A stretch of DNA of 64,000 nucleotides from Candidatus Sumerlaeaceae bacterium. GTDB taxonomy: Bacteria > Sumerlaeota > Sumerlaeia > Sumerlaeales > Sumerlaeaceae. The stretch is taken from contig JAIBAT010000028.1 of assembly GCA_019695055.1 (NCBI GenBank), positions 74,420 to 138,419 on the forward strand. The letters are read 5' to 3'. Position 1 is the first letter of the stretch. Every line of letters starts with the position of its first letter. A program made the translations under genes and the position numbers. Under the pieces are notes generated by a model. The model was not told where the DNA came from, did not search any database, and worked only from the letters and a program-made list of their open reading frames with translations. Below are positions 16,348 through 25,800 of this stretch, piece by piece.

Positions 16348-17217
16348 TTGCCGGATAAACTACTGACTGTTCGCGAGTGCATCGCCCGAAGCGCGCACTA
16401 CCTGCGTGAAAAGGGGGTGGGCACGGCGCGGCTGGATGCTGAGTTACTGGTGGGCACCTCCACGGGCATGGACCGGCTACAGCTTTATCTGAACATGGAC
16501 CGCCCGCTGGACACAGGCGAACGAGATCGGGCGCGCGATTTATTGCGGCGGCGCGCGGCGCGGGAACCGATGGCCTATATACTTGGCCACCGTGAGTTTC
16601 GCAGCCGGGAATTTGAGGTGTCGCCCGCAGTGCTTATTCCGCGACCCGAAACGGAATTACTGGTGGATTACACCATTGAACACCTGATCGCGCGGTTTCC
16701 GGATGCCAATGGTGCGTACCGGATACTCGAACTCGGTGCTGGAAGTGGTGCCATTTGCGTAAGCCTTGCGGCGGAACTTCCTGGATTTCACATTGTTGCG
16801 ACCGAGATTTCCGGCGCCGCGGCGGAGGTTGCGCGTCGCAATGCCGCGCGGCATGGCGTCACTGACCGCATTGATTTCCGTGTTCAGGGGGACTTCGCCG
16901 GGATCGAAGGCCCGTTTCACGCCGTGGTCTCGAATCCACCCTACGTGTCCAATGCTGATGCAAGGGAGATGGAACCGGAAGTCCGAGACCATGAGCCTCA
17001 TGCAGCCCTATTTTCGGGGAACGACGGGTTGGATGCGATTCGCTTTCTGCTGGGTTCCGCCGGCACATTTCTGGTGCCGGATGGATTTCTCATTATCGAG
17101 TGCGGATTTGGCCAGGCCCCGACCATATCGGAATTGGCGCGCGCTTCGGGTTGGCTGCAGAACAGGGTTTACAAGGACTATGCAGGCATCGAACGATTCG
17201 TGTTGTTGGAAAAATAG
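16348..17217 (+). CDS. prmC: Peptide chain release factor N5-glutamine methyltransferase
   Basis: A 289-residue SAM-dependent methyltransferase that methylates the GGQ glutamine of release factors 1 and 2. It has an N-terminal five-helix substrate-recognition domain, the phrase EPMAYILGHREF, then SAM motif I ELGAGSGAICVSLA and the catalytic NPPYVSN. TTG 16348 has AAGGA six bases upstream and gives the normal PrmC length; the frame opens earlier at 16300 but overlaps the methylthiotransferase stop. PrmC usually follows prfA; here prfA is absent, so the gene has been moved to a different translation cluster. Confidence 0.93.
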   Translation: MPDKLLTVRECIARSAHYLREKGVGTARLDAELLVGTSTGMDRLQLYLNMDRPLDTGERDRARDLLRRRAAREPMAYILGHREFRSREFEVSPAVLIPRPETELLVDYTIEHLIARFPDANGAYRILELGAGSGAICVSLAAELPGFHIVATEISGAAAEVARRNAARHGVTDRIDFRVQGDFAGIEGPFHAVVSNPPYVSNADAREMEPEVRDHEPHAALFSGNDGLDAIRFLLGSAGTFLVPDGFLIIECGFGQAPTISELARASGWLQNRVYKDYAGIERFVLLEK

Positions 17218-17309
17218 GTTCGCTTTGACAACGCAACGTTTCATGCCCTTTACCAAGAATTGGTGTAGATGTATTTACTGGTGATTCACGAACCGGCACT
17301 TCCTTAACC

Positions 17310-18758
17310 ATGGCCAGCATACTCATCATAGATGACGAGCCCGTTGTGCGCGATGTGGCGACGCGGATCCTTTCCCGCGCCGGACATAACGCTGTCACCG
17401 CCGGCTCCCTCGCCGAGGGTATGAAAGTCGTCAATGCAACCCCGATCGAGGTGATGCTGCTCGATATTTATCTGCCGGACGGACGTGGGGACGAATTGAT
17501 TCCGGATTTCCTGCGCCGCGATCCGCAGATGAAAATCATTGTCATTTCCGGTGATGTGACGGCCACTACCGCTGTCGCGGCACTCAAGCGGGGTGCGTTC
17601 GACTATGTGACGAAGCCCTTCACCCCGGAGACGCTGCTTCATGTGGTTGCGCAAGGGTGCGATGCGCGCAGGCTGGCCATTCAGCAGCTCACATCGGAGC
17701 GCGACCCCATGCGCCCGTTGCATCAGGGCAGGCGACTTCCGGGGACGTCGCCTGAAGCGGCGGCGGTTAATCTGCAGGTGGACGCCGCAGCAGCCGTGGA
17801 TTCTGCCGTGCTGATTTGCGGCGAATCGGGCACGGGAAAGGAACTGGTTGCAAGGCTGATACACGACAAGAGTTCGCGCGCAACGGGACCGTTTGTGGTT
17901 ATCAATTGCGCAGCCGTTCCGCGCCTGTTGATGGCGACAGAATTATTTGGCAGTGAGCCGGGCTCACGCAGCGAAACTCCGGAGCCACGAAAGGGGCTGT
18001 TAGAGCTGGCTGACGGCGGAACGGTGTATCTCGATGAATTGACCGATGTCGAGCTGCCGGTTCAGAGGCAGTTGCTGGCCGTCCTCCGGGACAAAATGAT
18101 AACACGAGCGGGCGGAGATGTGCCACGAAGTGTGGATGTGCGCATCGTCGCCGCGACGAGCCAAGACCTGCAATCACCGGAGTTTGGCTCCGTTGCGGAT
18201 GGCAAGTTGGTCGCCGCGCTATCGGCAATGACCATCAAGATTCCGCCACTGCGCGAGCGGCCACAGGATATTGAAACGCTGGCATTTGCATTTCTGCGTG
18301 AGAAATCCCTCGAACTTGGGCGGCGCGCGAATGGGTTTTCGGAGGACGTGCTTCGGTTCCTTCGGCGCTATTCATGGCCCGGGAATGCCCGGGAGTTGCG
18401 CAACATGGTGGAGCGGCTGCTCATACTTTCCGACAACGCCATGATCCAGGTGGATGAGGAGACACTACGCCGTTACTGTTTTCAAAACTTTGCCGAATTG
18501 CGAATCCAGTCGGACGAAACGGACCCCATCGAAAGCTCCGCCTCCGAAACAAAGGGAATGACCGTGGTGCCAACGCTGGCTGAGAGTGAACGGGAATACC
18601 TGATGTCTGCGTTGCGGCGTTCGGCCTTTGACACGGCCCGCGCAGCGGCGGCTTCGGGAATACCGGAAGCCGAGTTTGCGGAGAAGATAGCCACTCATGG
18701 GTTGCAGGATTGGATCGATGGACAGCAGACCCGGGGCACCGATTCCCCAATCGCCTAG
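17310..18758 (+). CDS. NtrC-like response regulator lacking the GAFTGA motif
   Basis: A 482-residue protein with three parts: a receiver domain (1-115; IIDDEP acidic pocket, LLDIYLPD phospho-acceptor Asp, conserved Lys in VTKPF), an AAA+ domain (about 130-385) with Walker A GESGTGKE and Walker B TVYLDELTD, and a degenerate Fis-like C-terminus. The sigma-54 contact loop, normally ELFGHEKGAFTGA, reads ELFGSEPGSRSETPE, and the arginine-finger region FRxDLxYR is also lost (GKLVAALSAM). It therefore probably no longer activates sigma-54 promoters and may act by direct repression or activation. No histidine kinase is adjacent. Its TAG overlaps the opposite gene's stop codon in CTAG. Confidence 0.88.
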   Translation: MASILIIDDEPVVRDVATRILSRAGHNAVTAGSLAEGMKVVNATPIEVMLLDIYLPDGRGDELIPDFLRRDPQMKIIVISGDVTATTAVAALKRGAFDYVTKPFTPETLLHVVAQGCDARRLAIQQLTSERDPMRPLHQGRRLPGTSPEAAAVNLQVDAAAAVDSAVLICGESGTGKELVARLIHDKSSRATGPFVVINCAAVPRLLMATELFGSEPGSRSETPEPRKGLLELADGGTVYLDELTDVELPVQRQLLAVLRDKMITRAGGDVPRSVDVRIVAATSQDLQSPEFGSVADGKLVAALSAMTIKIPPLRERPQDIETLAFAFLREKSLELGRRANGFSEDVLRFLRRYSWPGNARELRNMVERLLILSDNAMIQVDEETLRRYCFQNFAELRIQSDETDPIESSASETKGMTVVPTLAESEREYLMSALRRSAFDTARAAAASGIPEAEFAEKIATHGLQDWIDGQQTRGTDSPIA

Positions 18759-21289
18759 TACTTCAACCGCGCGAACTTGGCCCAGCCGGGATACTTGAAG
18801 GTCTTTCCCACGGGAACGCCGGGAAGCGGAGCGGATTCATTGGGATGCGCCGTCATCTCGTAGGCATCGGCCAGGTTCAGCATGAATTCCACATTGGGCA
18901 GATCGCAATACAGGTCAGCGGTTCGGGCCGCTTCATCCACGAGTAATTCCCAGGTGCCGTTTTCCATTCCCACGCTGATGAGCTGGCGCCCAAACAGGGA
19001 GACCTGTGTGGCTTTCCCGTCACGCGTATACTGGCCCTTCGTAACGATGGGTGTGCCTCCTTCGCTGGTCAAAACCTTGAGATCGGGCATCTTCGGGTTT
19101 CGGGAAGGCTCAAGGAGTTGCTTGCGGTTCTCGGCAACGGTGACCATTTTCACCAGATAACGTTTGGAAGCCGTGAGAGGTTGGTCATCGAGGGAAAGCG
19201 CCATGATAACTGCAAAGGGGGATTGGGACACTGCCGACAGTACGTCGCCAAACGGTGCAGCCTTGGTACCAGTTGGCATCACTCCCTGGAAAAGTACAAA
19301 GTTCGGGCTTAAAACGGCCAACTGGCCGGCCCCGGCGTCCCGAAGGACAATGGAGCCATCAACGGACTTGCAACCAAAGACCGGGGACGTGGGTTCATCC
19401 TCCTGGGCAATTCGACTACGCACATAGTCCATCACACTTGCCAGGGTGGCGGAGGTTCCGCGATCGCCCTCCTGAGGCATGCGGGCCGCAACCCTCTTCT
19501 TTTGACGAGCGTCCACCCATTCTGAACGATTGTGCCCCACGATGAGTTTCCCCGCAACCAAACCGTCTCCGGAACGCCCAGTCAACACGAGAAGGTTCTG
19601 CAAAACCGCAGCGCCCTTTGGGTCCAAATAGACATTTTCGACCCGGGCGTTCCAGGAAAGGGTGTGGAGGAGATCCTCCCAACTTGAGTAGGCCCCCATG
19701 TCCTCCGGCCCATAGACAATGCCGACTGATTTTCGGGCAGGGCCAATGGAATTGCTTCCCAGAAATACCTGTGCCGCCGGTCCAAAGAGGCTCCATCGGG
19801 CGGGGTCGTTGTTCAGAACAAAGCTGCCCAAGCGTGTGAAGTCACCGGTGGTGTAGTATGCGAAATACAACATGCAGTCCCAATCCTGAAGGCGTCCGTA
19901 AGTCGCCATTTCGAGAATGCTCGACGCGCGATACTGGTTCGGCCAGCAGGTGGCCCATTCACGCACGGCAAGGGGTTTGCCCTGCCATTTGTAGCGAGCG
20001 ATAAAAGGCACCCCGGCGCCAGGGTCTACGCTGGTCAGATAATTCTTGTCCTGATAGTAAGCCGGCGGGAGCCAATCGCGGCCGGGCTCGTAGCTTGGGT
20101 GCTCCTCATACATATTTTCAGCGGTGAAATCGAACTCCTGCGCGGCGCTGAATGTGTCGGGAATGGATTTTCCGGCAACAACTCCGGTGCAGGGTACGCG
20201 CACCCCCATGTCGTGAAGCGCGGCCATCATGCGCTTGAAATACTGGCGTTGGATCTCGATGGCAAAGCGGACTCCCTCTCTGCGACGCACGGGCGAGCGC
20301 TGCGGGTTGTCATACGGCGCCGATTGGGCCACCTCGAACGACTCCGTGGCGTTCATGTCTGGCAGGGCGATATTCCCCAGTTCCAAGGTTTCGGAAGTTT
20401 GGAGCGCGCACACGCCATTGGTATTGGTCCACTCGGCTCGTAGCTTCTTCGTGGTTCCGTAGGTACGCTTGAGATAATCAGCCCAAAGGCCTTGGAACTC
20501 GGCCTGGTAAGGCGCCGGCATGGAATGCCAAAGCGCCGGGCGCGAGAACAATGAGTCCTCGTTGAACACCTCGATTAGGGCCACGGCCGGATCATTCGCA
20601 AAGCTGAGCTTCGTGTAGGGATTGACGTGCTCCACGAGGAGCTGGCGGGCGAATTGGACCTGAAGCTCGATAAGGCGCTCATTAAAGAAAGCCATGGGAG
20701 TGGCGCCGCGGGGCAATGCCGTGGCGCTCGTCACGTCGTCCCCCGGCAAATAGTGACGGAAGCCTCGGAGAACAATATAGGAGTAGATCCCACGCTCCTT
20801 GAGTTTCGCGATCCAGTAATCAAGCCGGTCCAGATACTCTGCGTCGAAGTGCTGGGTGTCATTGTCGTGGGGAGGAGTTTCGTCGATGATTGTGCGGCGC
20901 AGGAATCCGTACTGCAGGCCCGCCCGATTGTCGAGAGAGTGAAATCGGACCATGTTGCATCCCGCGCGCGCCAGCACATCCACTACTTCGTCGATGCGAT
21001 GCTTGGGAATGTCGATGTGTTCCTGGGTGATGGTGACCCCCCAGAACCGTGCACGGGGCCCATTGGTCCCAAAATGAAAATGACCGTCAGGGCCGGTGGT
21101 CACGAATCCGTCGCACCCGGCCGGCGCTTTCAGCAAGTGGCTAAAGTCGGCGAGAGAGGAGTCCGGATAGAGGTCAAAATTGGGATTGAGCGGTCGGGAC
21201 GGCCTGGAATTGGCACAAACCGATAAGGTTAGAACCGCTACCAGGGCAAATACGGCCGGGAATGCAAGGAATCTTGATTTCTGCTTCAT
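18755..21289 (-). CDS. Secreted clan-A glycoside hydrolase-like protein
   Basis: An 844-residue exported enzyme with a Sec signal peptide (MKQKSRFLAFPAVFALVAVLTLSVCA). The domain from about 60 to 500 looks like a TIM-barrel hydrolase: HIDIPKHRIDEVVDVLARAGCNMVRFHSLD at strand-3, VALIEVFNEDS with the Asn-Glu acid/base pair, and LAVREWATCWPN where the second glutamate would be the nucleophile. It resembles GH5/GH39-like proteins of Planctomycetes and Bacteroidetes. The C-terminal third (650-844) is beta-rich and could bind carbohydrate. Substrate cannot be inferred. It is a single gene on the minus strand, ending in a CTAG shared with the convergent response-regulator gene. Confidence 0.8.
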   Translation of the reverse strand: MKQKSRFLAFPAVFALVAVLTLSVCANSRPSRPLNPNFDLYPDSSLADFSHLLKAPAGCDGFVTTGPDGHFHFGTNGPRARFWGVTITQEHIDIPKHRIDEVVDVLARAGCNMVRFHSLDNRAGLQYGFLRRTIIDETPPHDNDTQHFDAEYLDRLDYWIAKLKERGIYSYIVLRGFRHYLPGDDVTSATALPRGATPMAFFNERLIELQVQFARQLLVEHVNPYTKLSFANDPAVALIEVFNEDSLFSRPALWHSMPAPYQAEFQGLWADYLKRTYGTTKKLRAEWTNTNGVCALQTSETLELGNIALPDMNATESFEVAQSAPYDNPQRSPVRRREGVRFAIEIQRQYFKRMMAALHDMGVRVPCTGVVAGKSIPDTFSAAQEFDFTAENMYEEHPSYEPGRDWLPPAYYQDKNYLTSVDPGAGVPFIARYKWQGKPLAVREWATCWPNQYRASSILEMATYGRLQDWDCMLYFAYYTTGDFTRLGSFVLNNDPARWSLFGPAAQVFLGSNSIGPARKSVGIVYGPEDMGAYSSWEDLLHTLSWNARVENVYLDPKGAAVLQNLLVLTGRSGDGLVAGKLIVGHNRSEWVDARQKKRVAARMPQEGDRGTSATLASVMDYVRSRIAQEDEPTSPVFGCKSVDGSIVLRDAGAGQLAVLSPNFVLFQGVMPTGTKAAPFGDVLSAVSQSPFAVIMALSLDDQPLTASKRYLVKMVTVAENRKQLLEPSRNPKMPDLKVLTSEGGTPIVTKGQYTRDGKATQVSLFGRQLISVGMENGTWELLVDEAARTADLYCDLPNVEFMLNLADAYEMTAHPNESAPLPGVPVGKTFKYPGWAKFARLKY

Positions 21290-21392
21290 GGCGCCATTTG
21301 CAGGGCTGTCCCATGCCAGTCAACATCTGTCCGGACAGTCCATGTCGCCCGCAAGTGAGCAGAATGCCAATCCGAAGTAACCCTCGGGAAAC

Positions 21393-22427
21393 TCAAGGTT
21401 TTCCGGGATCCCCCGGCCGACTCTGGGGAGGTGGGATCAACCATGAGGCTACCATCGACACCGCCAAAATGCCCGCGATAATTCCAAGCGACCAGGTAAT
21501 CGGGAACTTGCCGCCAAACGCGTCATTCAACCAGACCATTTTCAGCCCGACAAAAATGAGCACAAAACCGAGGCCGTACTTGAGAAGACGAAACCGGTCC
21601 ACCATGTCGGCGAGGAGAAAATACATGGCCCGAAGTCCCAGAATCGCGAACACATTTGAGGTGAGCACGATGAACGGTTCCTTTGTGATGGCAAAAATGG
21701 CCGGGACCGAATCCACCGCAAAGATGATATCGGAAAGCTCAATGAACACAAGGGAGACGAAAACCGGTGTCGCATACAGAACCCCTGACTTTCGCACAAA
21801 AAACCGTTCTCCCGCCATGTCAGTGGTTACCGGCACCAGCCTCTTGAGCAGGCGGATAATTGGGTTCTTGTCGGGTTCAATGGGTTTTTCCGGGGCAAAC
21901 AGAATCTTGACCCCGGTCAGGAGCAGGAAAATCCCGAAAATAACGACAACCACATGGTACTGCATGAGCACCGAGCCCAGGGCGATGAAGATAATTCGAA
22001 AAACGAGCGCCCCGAGAATCCCGTAGAAAAGAACGCGGTGCTGGTAGGCGGGCGGGATTGAAAAGTATGAAAAGACCACAACAAACACAAAGATGTTGTC
22101 CACGGCAAGCGACTTCTCAATCACGAAGCCGGTAAGGAACTCCAGCCCCACCTGGCGGGCCGCGGCGGCGGGATCGAAACCGGGAACGGCCATCAAACGC
22201 GGGTCGTGGGGAAACTTCTGCGCCGAATAGTAGTAAAGCCCCAAGCCAAAAACCAGCGCGAGGGTCAGCCAGATGCCCGTCCACGCAAGGGACTCTTTCG
22301 TGGAGACCCGGTGGGCCTCCCGATGGAACACCCCGAGGTCCAGGGCGAGCATTCCCAAGACGAATAGAAGAAACAGCCCGTAGAACCACCAATATTCGGC
22401 AAAAGGAAACAGTGAGATTGCATTCAT
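21393..22427 (-). CDS. TerC-family integral membrane protein
   Basis: A 344-residue protein with seven or more membrane helices. It has the TerC/Alx signatures FLTGFVIEKSLAVDNIFVF in the first half and VFIELSDIIFAVDSVPAIFAIT in the second; both hold the paired acidic residues (EKSLAVDN, ELSD...FAVDS) thought to bind metal ions. Alx-type members export manganese or protect secreted metalloproteins; the tellurite link is historical. It is divergent from the ion-channel gene with a 187-base gap that must contain both promoters. I looked for a yybP-ykoY Mn2+ riboswitch in that gap and did not recognise one. Confidence 0.9.
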   Translation of the reverse strand: MNAISLFPFAEYWWFYGLFLLFVLGMLALDLGVFHREAHRVSTKESLAWTGIWLTLALVFGLGLYYYSAQKFPHDPRLMAVPGFDPAAAARQVGLEFLTGFVIEKSLAVDNIFVFVVVFSYFSIPPAYQHRVLFYGILGALVFRIIFIALGSVLMQYHVVVVIFGIFLLLTGVKILFAPEKPIEPDKNPIIRLLKRLVPVTTDMAGERFFVRKSGVLYATPVFVSLVFIELSDIIFAVDSVPAIFAITKEPFIVLTSNVFAILGLRAMYFLLADMVDRFRLLKYGLGFVLIFVGLKMVWLNDAFGGKFPITWSLGIIAGILAVSMVASWLIPPPQSRPGDPGKP

Positions 22428-22614
22428 CGATTTTCTCTTGGCCGCCGATTACTTCCGCTGCCCTTTTATAATTCCGAAAATTCAGACATCGCGACCGATT
22501 TCACCCGATTATGGGCGCATTCTTTGCGTTACCTTGTCATCCTCCGGCGTCGGGATTCGTTCGGCTTCAATCGGCCACGGAGGATCACAGGAATTTAGAA
22601 AGGAAGCCAAGTTC

Positions 22615-23421
22615 GTGCAGGACAAGTGCAGGGCCATTGTTCAAAGCCTCTATTTTCAGACTGTTGTCATGGCGGTGATCGTTTTGAACGCCGTCGTCAT
22701 TGGCATCGAGACAAATCCCGAAGTCATGAAGAGGTTCGGCGGGTTGCTTTCCGGACTGAACGTTGCCGTACAGACCTTGTTTGTGATGGAGATTCTGCTT
22801 CGCATAGGCAGTCACGGTCGTCGCCCGCTTGCCTTTTTCCGCGAGGGGTGGAACGTGTTTGATTTTGCCGTCGTGGCATTATCACTGCTGCCGATTGCGG
22901 GACCTTTTGCAAATGTGGCCCGCCTTGCAAGAATCCTGCGCGTTGTCCGGCTGGTCTCGGTCTCATCGGACCTTCGCCTCATTGTTAACACGATGCTGCG
23001 TTCCATCCCCAGCATGGCGCATGTTGTCATCCTGCTGGCGATGTTGATTTATGTTTACGCGGTCCTTGGGTTCTACCTTTTCGGTCCCGACGACCCGAGG
23101 CACTGGGGCACGCTCACCACGGCACTCCTAAGCTGTTTCCAGTTGCTGACACTGGAAGGTTGGGTCGAAATGCAGATGGCCGTTATCGCCACCCATCCCC
23201 TTGCGTGGCTCTATTTTGGCAGCTTTATCGTGGTCGCAGTGTTCGTGGTGGTGAATCTGTTTATTGCCGTGGTCCTTAACAATCTGGACCAGGCCAAGCT
23301 TGAGGCGAAGAATGCCGAGATCCTCGCTCATCCGCAGCACGATTTGCTCCAGATTGTCGTTTCCATGAAAGCTGAGCTTGAGAAGATTGAAGAGACACTT
23401 CGCCAGAATACGCGGAACTAA
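22615..23421 (+). CDS. NaChBac-like voltage-gated cation channel
   Basis: A 268-residue single-domain channel subunit that would assemble as a tetramer. Six membrane helices are visible: S1 (FQTVVMAVIVLNAVVIGIET), S4 with arginines every third residue (RLARILRVVRLV), and the S5-pore-S6 unit. The selectivity filter reads LLTLEGW, against TLESW in NaChBac; the ring glutamate is kept. A cytoplasmic C-terminal coiled coil (MKAELEKIEETLRQN) is present as in bacterial sodium channels. GTG 22615 has AAGGAA ten bases upstream and gives the family length of about 270; the open frame starts at 22438 but those 59 residues are not channel-like. Confidence 0.88.
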   Translation: MQDKCRAIVQSLYFQTVVMAVIVLNAVVIGIETNPEVMKRFGGLLSGLNVAVQTLFVMEILLRIGSHGRRPLAFFREGWNVFDFAVVALSLLPIAGPFANVARLARILRVVRLVSVSSDLRLIVNTMLRSIPSMAHVVILLAMLIYVYAVLGFYLFGPDDPRHWGTLTTALLSCFQLLTLEGWVEMQMAVIATHPLAWLYFGSFIVVAVFVVVNLFIAVVLNNLDQAKLEAKNAEILAHPQHDLLQIVVSMKAELEKIEETLRQNTRN

Positions 23422-23428
23422 TAATCCG

Positions 23429-23448
23429 CCCGCACGGAGAAGTGCGGG
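23429..23448. terminator. Hairpin between convergent genes
   Basis: Perfect seven-base stem CCCGCAC / GTGCGGG with loop GGAGAA, seven bases after the channel stop and just before the stop of the facing small gene. No T-tract; likely a weak bidirectional terminator. Confidence 0.5.
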
Positions 23449-23451
23449 AGC

Positions 23452-23694
23452 CTACGCATATCTCGCGAAAGGAACCACGATGTATGGACGCTCGTGAACA
23501 TCCATTTCCGTGATGTCGTTCACCACGGTAACGGGCACGCTGCAGGCCGGCGCCATCGTTTGAGTGATTCGCACGGGGATCAACGGCTGGCTGTGAATCA
23601 TCACGATCTGTGGGTGGTTCATCTGGGTGACCTCCAGTTTTATGGTGCGGCCTTTGAACATTCTGATGACCAGAAAGAGCACCAAGCGTGCCAT
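23452..23694 (-). CDS. Small hypothetical protein
   Basis: An 80-residue frame of unknown function, starting MARLVLFLVIRMFKGR and continuing with a hydrophobic, beta-leaning stretch (IVMIHSQPLIPVRI, then SVPVTVVNDITEMDV). Composition is protein-like and the hairpin immediately after its stop supports a transcript, but no clear ribosome-binding site precedes ATG 23694. It could be a real small protein or chance. No neighbour hints at a role. Confidence 0.42.
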   Translation of the reverse strand: MARLVLFLVIRMFKGRTIKLEVTQMNHPQIVMIHSQPLIPVRITQTMAPACSVPVTVVNDITEMDVHERPYIVVPFARYA

Positions 23695-23928
23695 CAGGCG
23701 GAGAAAATTGGGCCCAATTCACACGAAGCTGATTTTATTTGAGTTAAAGTTTAATTGTCTATTTCGCTCAAAGCCGCTGCTGTGCACAGATTCCAGAATT
23801 GAGACTGCCAACTGTGTTGTTTTGGGGACAACTGGGCAACTGGCAGGGAGATTGAGTGAACTTGTTGACAACCTGTTTCATCATGGGAAGCCAGAAGTGA
23901 CATCAAATCAGTGCGTTACGACCGGATC

Positions 23929-25692
23929 ATGACATTGAGAAATCTGACAGCTGGTGTGGCGGCCTGTCTCGCAATGCTTTGCGCGCCAGGCCACGCCGGC
24001 ATTGACGAAAAGGCCATCGGCGAAGCCATCGCCATGCGGGAGCGTGGCGAGTTTGACAAGGCGACAAACGCTTTTCGCAGCTACATTGAGCAGTCCTCGG
24101 CCACTCTGGACCAGAGCGAGCGCCGAATGGTGGAATTTGAGATCGAACGGATTCGTCGCATCCGTATGGACTACAAGCTGACGCGCGAGAAGCTGCTGGA
24201 AGATTTCAAGAAGAAGGTTCCCGACTTCAAGCCCGAGGAACTGGATCAGTTTGAACGCGACGGCATGCTGGACGCCCTGCTCATCGATGGACAGAAGTTC
24301 TATGTGGGGTCGAGCGTTTCGAATCTCCTGTTCCGCGTGCCGGAACTGCAAGCGCGCCGCCCGAATTTCAAGCCGGATGGCACACTGCGAAAGCTTTACG
24401 GAGCCATGCTGCGCGTGAAGGAAGCCCAAAAGCTCTCGCCTGACGCATTGCTACTACCACAGGATTTTCAGGTAACGTTCACACTGACCGTCAATGCGAA
24501 CGCAGCTCCAGCCGGCAAGGTGCTACGCTGCTGGTTGCCCTTTGTGCGGGCCTTTCCCTTCCAAACAGACGCCTATATCCTGGGAACGGAACCCGCAAAC
24601 TGTACCGTTGCCCCCCCGGAAGCTGCCCACAGGACACTGTATCTGGAGAAGGCCGCCGAGAAGGATAAACCCACTGTATTCCAAGCCCGCTACATTTACC
24701 GTGCGTGGGCACGGGCCACGAATATCGATCCGAGCAAAGTAACTCCCTATCCCAAGGATAGCCCGCTGGCCTATTATGCAGCGGAGCGCAAACCCCACCT
24801 GGATCTTGGCAATGAATTGCTCAAGAAGCTGAACGCGGAAATTGTGGGAGGCGAAACCAATCCCTACCTGATAGCGCGCCGTATCCACGAGTGGATGGGA
24901 AAGAATCTGGTCTACCAGTATGCCCGGGAATACTCCACGTTGGATAACATTTCCTTTTATACCGCGTCGCGCCGCGCCGGCGATTGCGGCCAGCACGGCA
25001 TGCTGTTCATCGCACTGTGCCGCCTAAACGGCATTCCCGCCCGCTGGCAAAGCGGCTGGGAGAGCTTTGAGGCCAAGGGCAACAACATGCACGACTGGAC
25101 GGAGTTCTACGTCGAGCCCTACGGCTGGCTGCCGGCGGACACAGACATGGCCATCAACGTGCTGCGGCATAACAACGGCGACCTGGATACAACCCAGGCC
25201 CAGGAACTGGCGGATTGGCTTCTGGGCAACATGGACCACTTCCGCCTGGCGACCAATTCGGACTACGGCGCGCCACTCTTCCCTTCCAAGAACGATTTCC
25301 GAAGCGAGACTGTGGACTTTCAAAGAGGGGAAGTGGAGTTCGACGATTCAAATCTCTATTTTGACCAGTGGGATTACAAGATGGAGATTGCGCCGATCCC
25401 GCAGGAAGAAGCGGCTGATTATGCCCGAAGGTTTGTGCCCGCCCCTGTGGTTATTCCCCCGTCGGAGTCCAAACCAGTGGACGAGCCTACCACGCAAACA
25501 GCAACAAAGGACGAGGCAACCAGCGCAACAACGGAAAAGGTGGCGGAGACCTCCCCTGTGTTGACGGTCAACCCGGAGCCCAAGACCTCTCCGGACAACG
25601 CATCGACATCCACAACCGAGTCTGGGAAGCTCGCTCAAGCCGACGAATCCACATCGTCCACGGCCGATGGTGCTACGACCGCGACGAAGTAA
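23929..25692 (+). CDS. Secreted transglutaminase-like protein
   Basis: A 587-residue exported protein with a Sec signal peptide of about 21 residues (ending CAPGHAG). The transglutaminase/protease-like core lies near residues 285-400 and has the Cys-His-Asp triad: RAGDCGQHG (Cys), NNMHDWTEFY (His) and LPADTD (Asp). N-terminally there is a helical region that may be a substrate-binding part. The last 90 residues are a Thr/Glu/Ala-rich disordered tail. Such proteins in this kind of bacterium are usually annotated only by fold; the reaction (protease, deamidase or crosslinking) is unknown. ATG 23929 is preferred over the GTG at 23911 because it starts the signal peptide. Confidence 0.85.
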   Translation: MTLRNLTAGVAACLAMLCAPGHAGIDEKAIGEAIAMRERGEFDKATNAFRSYIEQSSATLDQSERRMVEFEIERIRRIRMDYKLTREKLLEDFKKKVPDFKPEELDQFERDGMLDALLIDGQKFYVGSSVSNLLFRVPELQARRPNFKPDGTLRKLYGAMLRVKEAQKLSPDALLLPQDFQVTFTLTVNANAAPAGKVLRCWLPFVRAFPFQTDAYILGTEPANCTVAPPEAAHRTLYLEKAAEKDKPTVFQARYIYRAWARATNIDPSKVTPYPKDSPLAYYAAERKPHLDLGNELLKKLNAEIVGGETNPYLIARRIHEWMGKNLVYQYAREYSTLDNISFYTASRRAGDCGQHGMLFIALCRLNGIPARWQSGWESFEAKGNNMHDWTEFYVEPYGWLPADTDMAINVLRHNNGDLDTTQAQELADWLLGNMDHFRLATNSDYGAPLFPSKNDFRSETVDFQRGEVEFDDSNLYFDQWDYKMEIAPIPQEEAADYARRFVPAPVVIPPSESKPVDEPTTQTATKDEATSATTEKVAETSPVLTVNPEPKTSPDNASTSTTESGKLAQADESTSSTADGATTATK

Positions 25693-25800
25693 TTGACTTG
25701 GAAGGGGGGGCTGCCCCCTCTGGGAAACTGGGATTGGGCGTATCGTTGGCCCAGTACTTGCCTTGTAAGTCGTTTTACCTCGCCTAAAAGGATGGCATTA

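Noticed and set aside
22428-22614. yybP-ykoY manganese riboswitch upstream of terC
   Set aside because: I read both strands of the 187-base gap and found no sequence resembling the conserved core of that riboswitch.
22438-22614. 59-residue N-terminal extension of the ion channel
   Set aside because: Composition is unlike a channel and a good GTG with AAGGAA at 22615 gives the normal family length.
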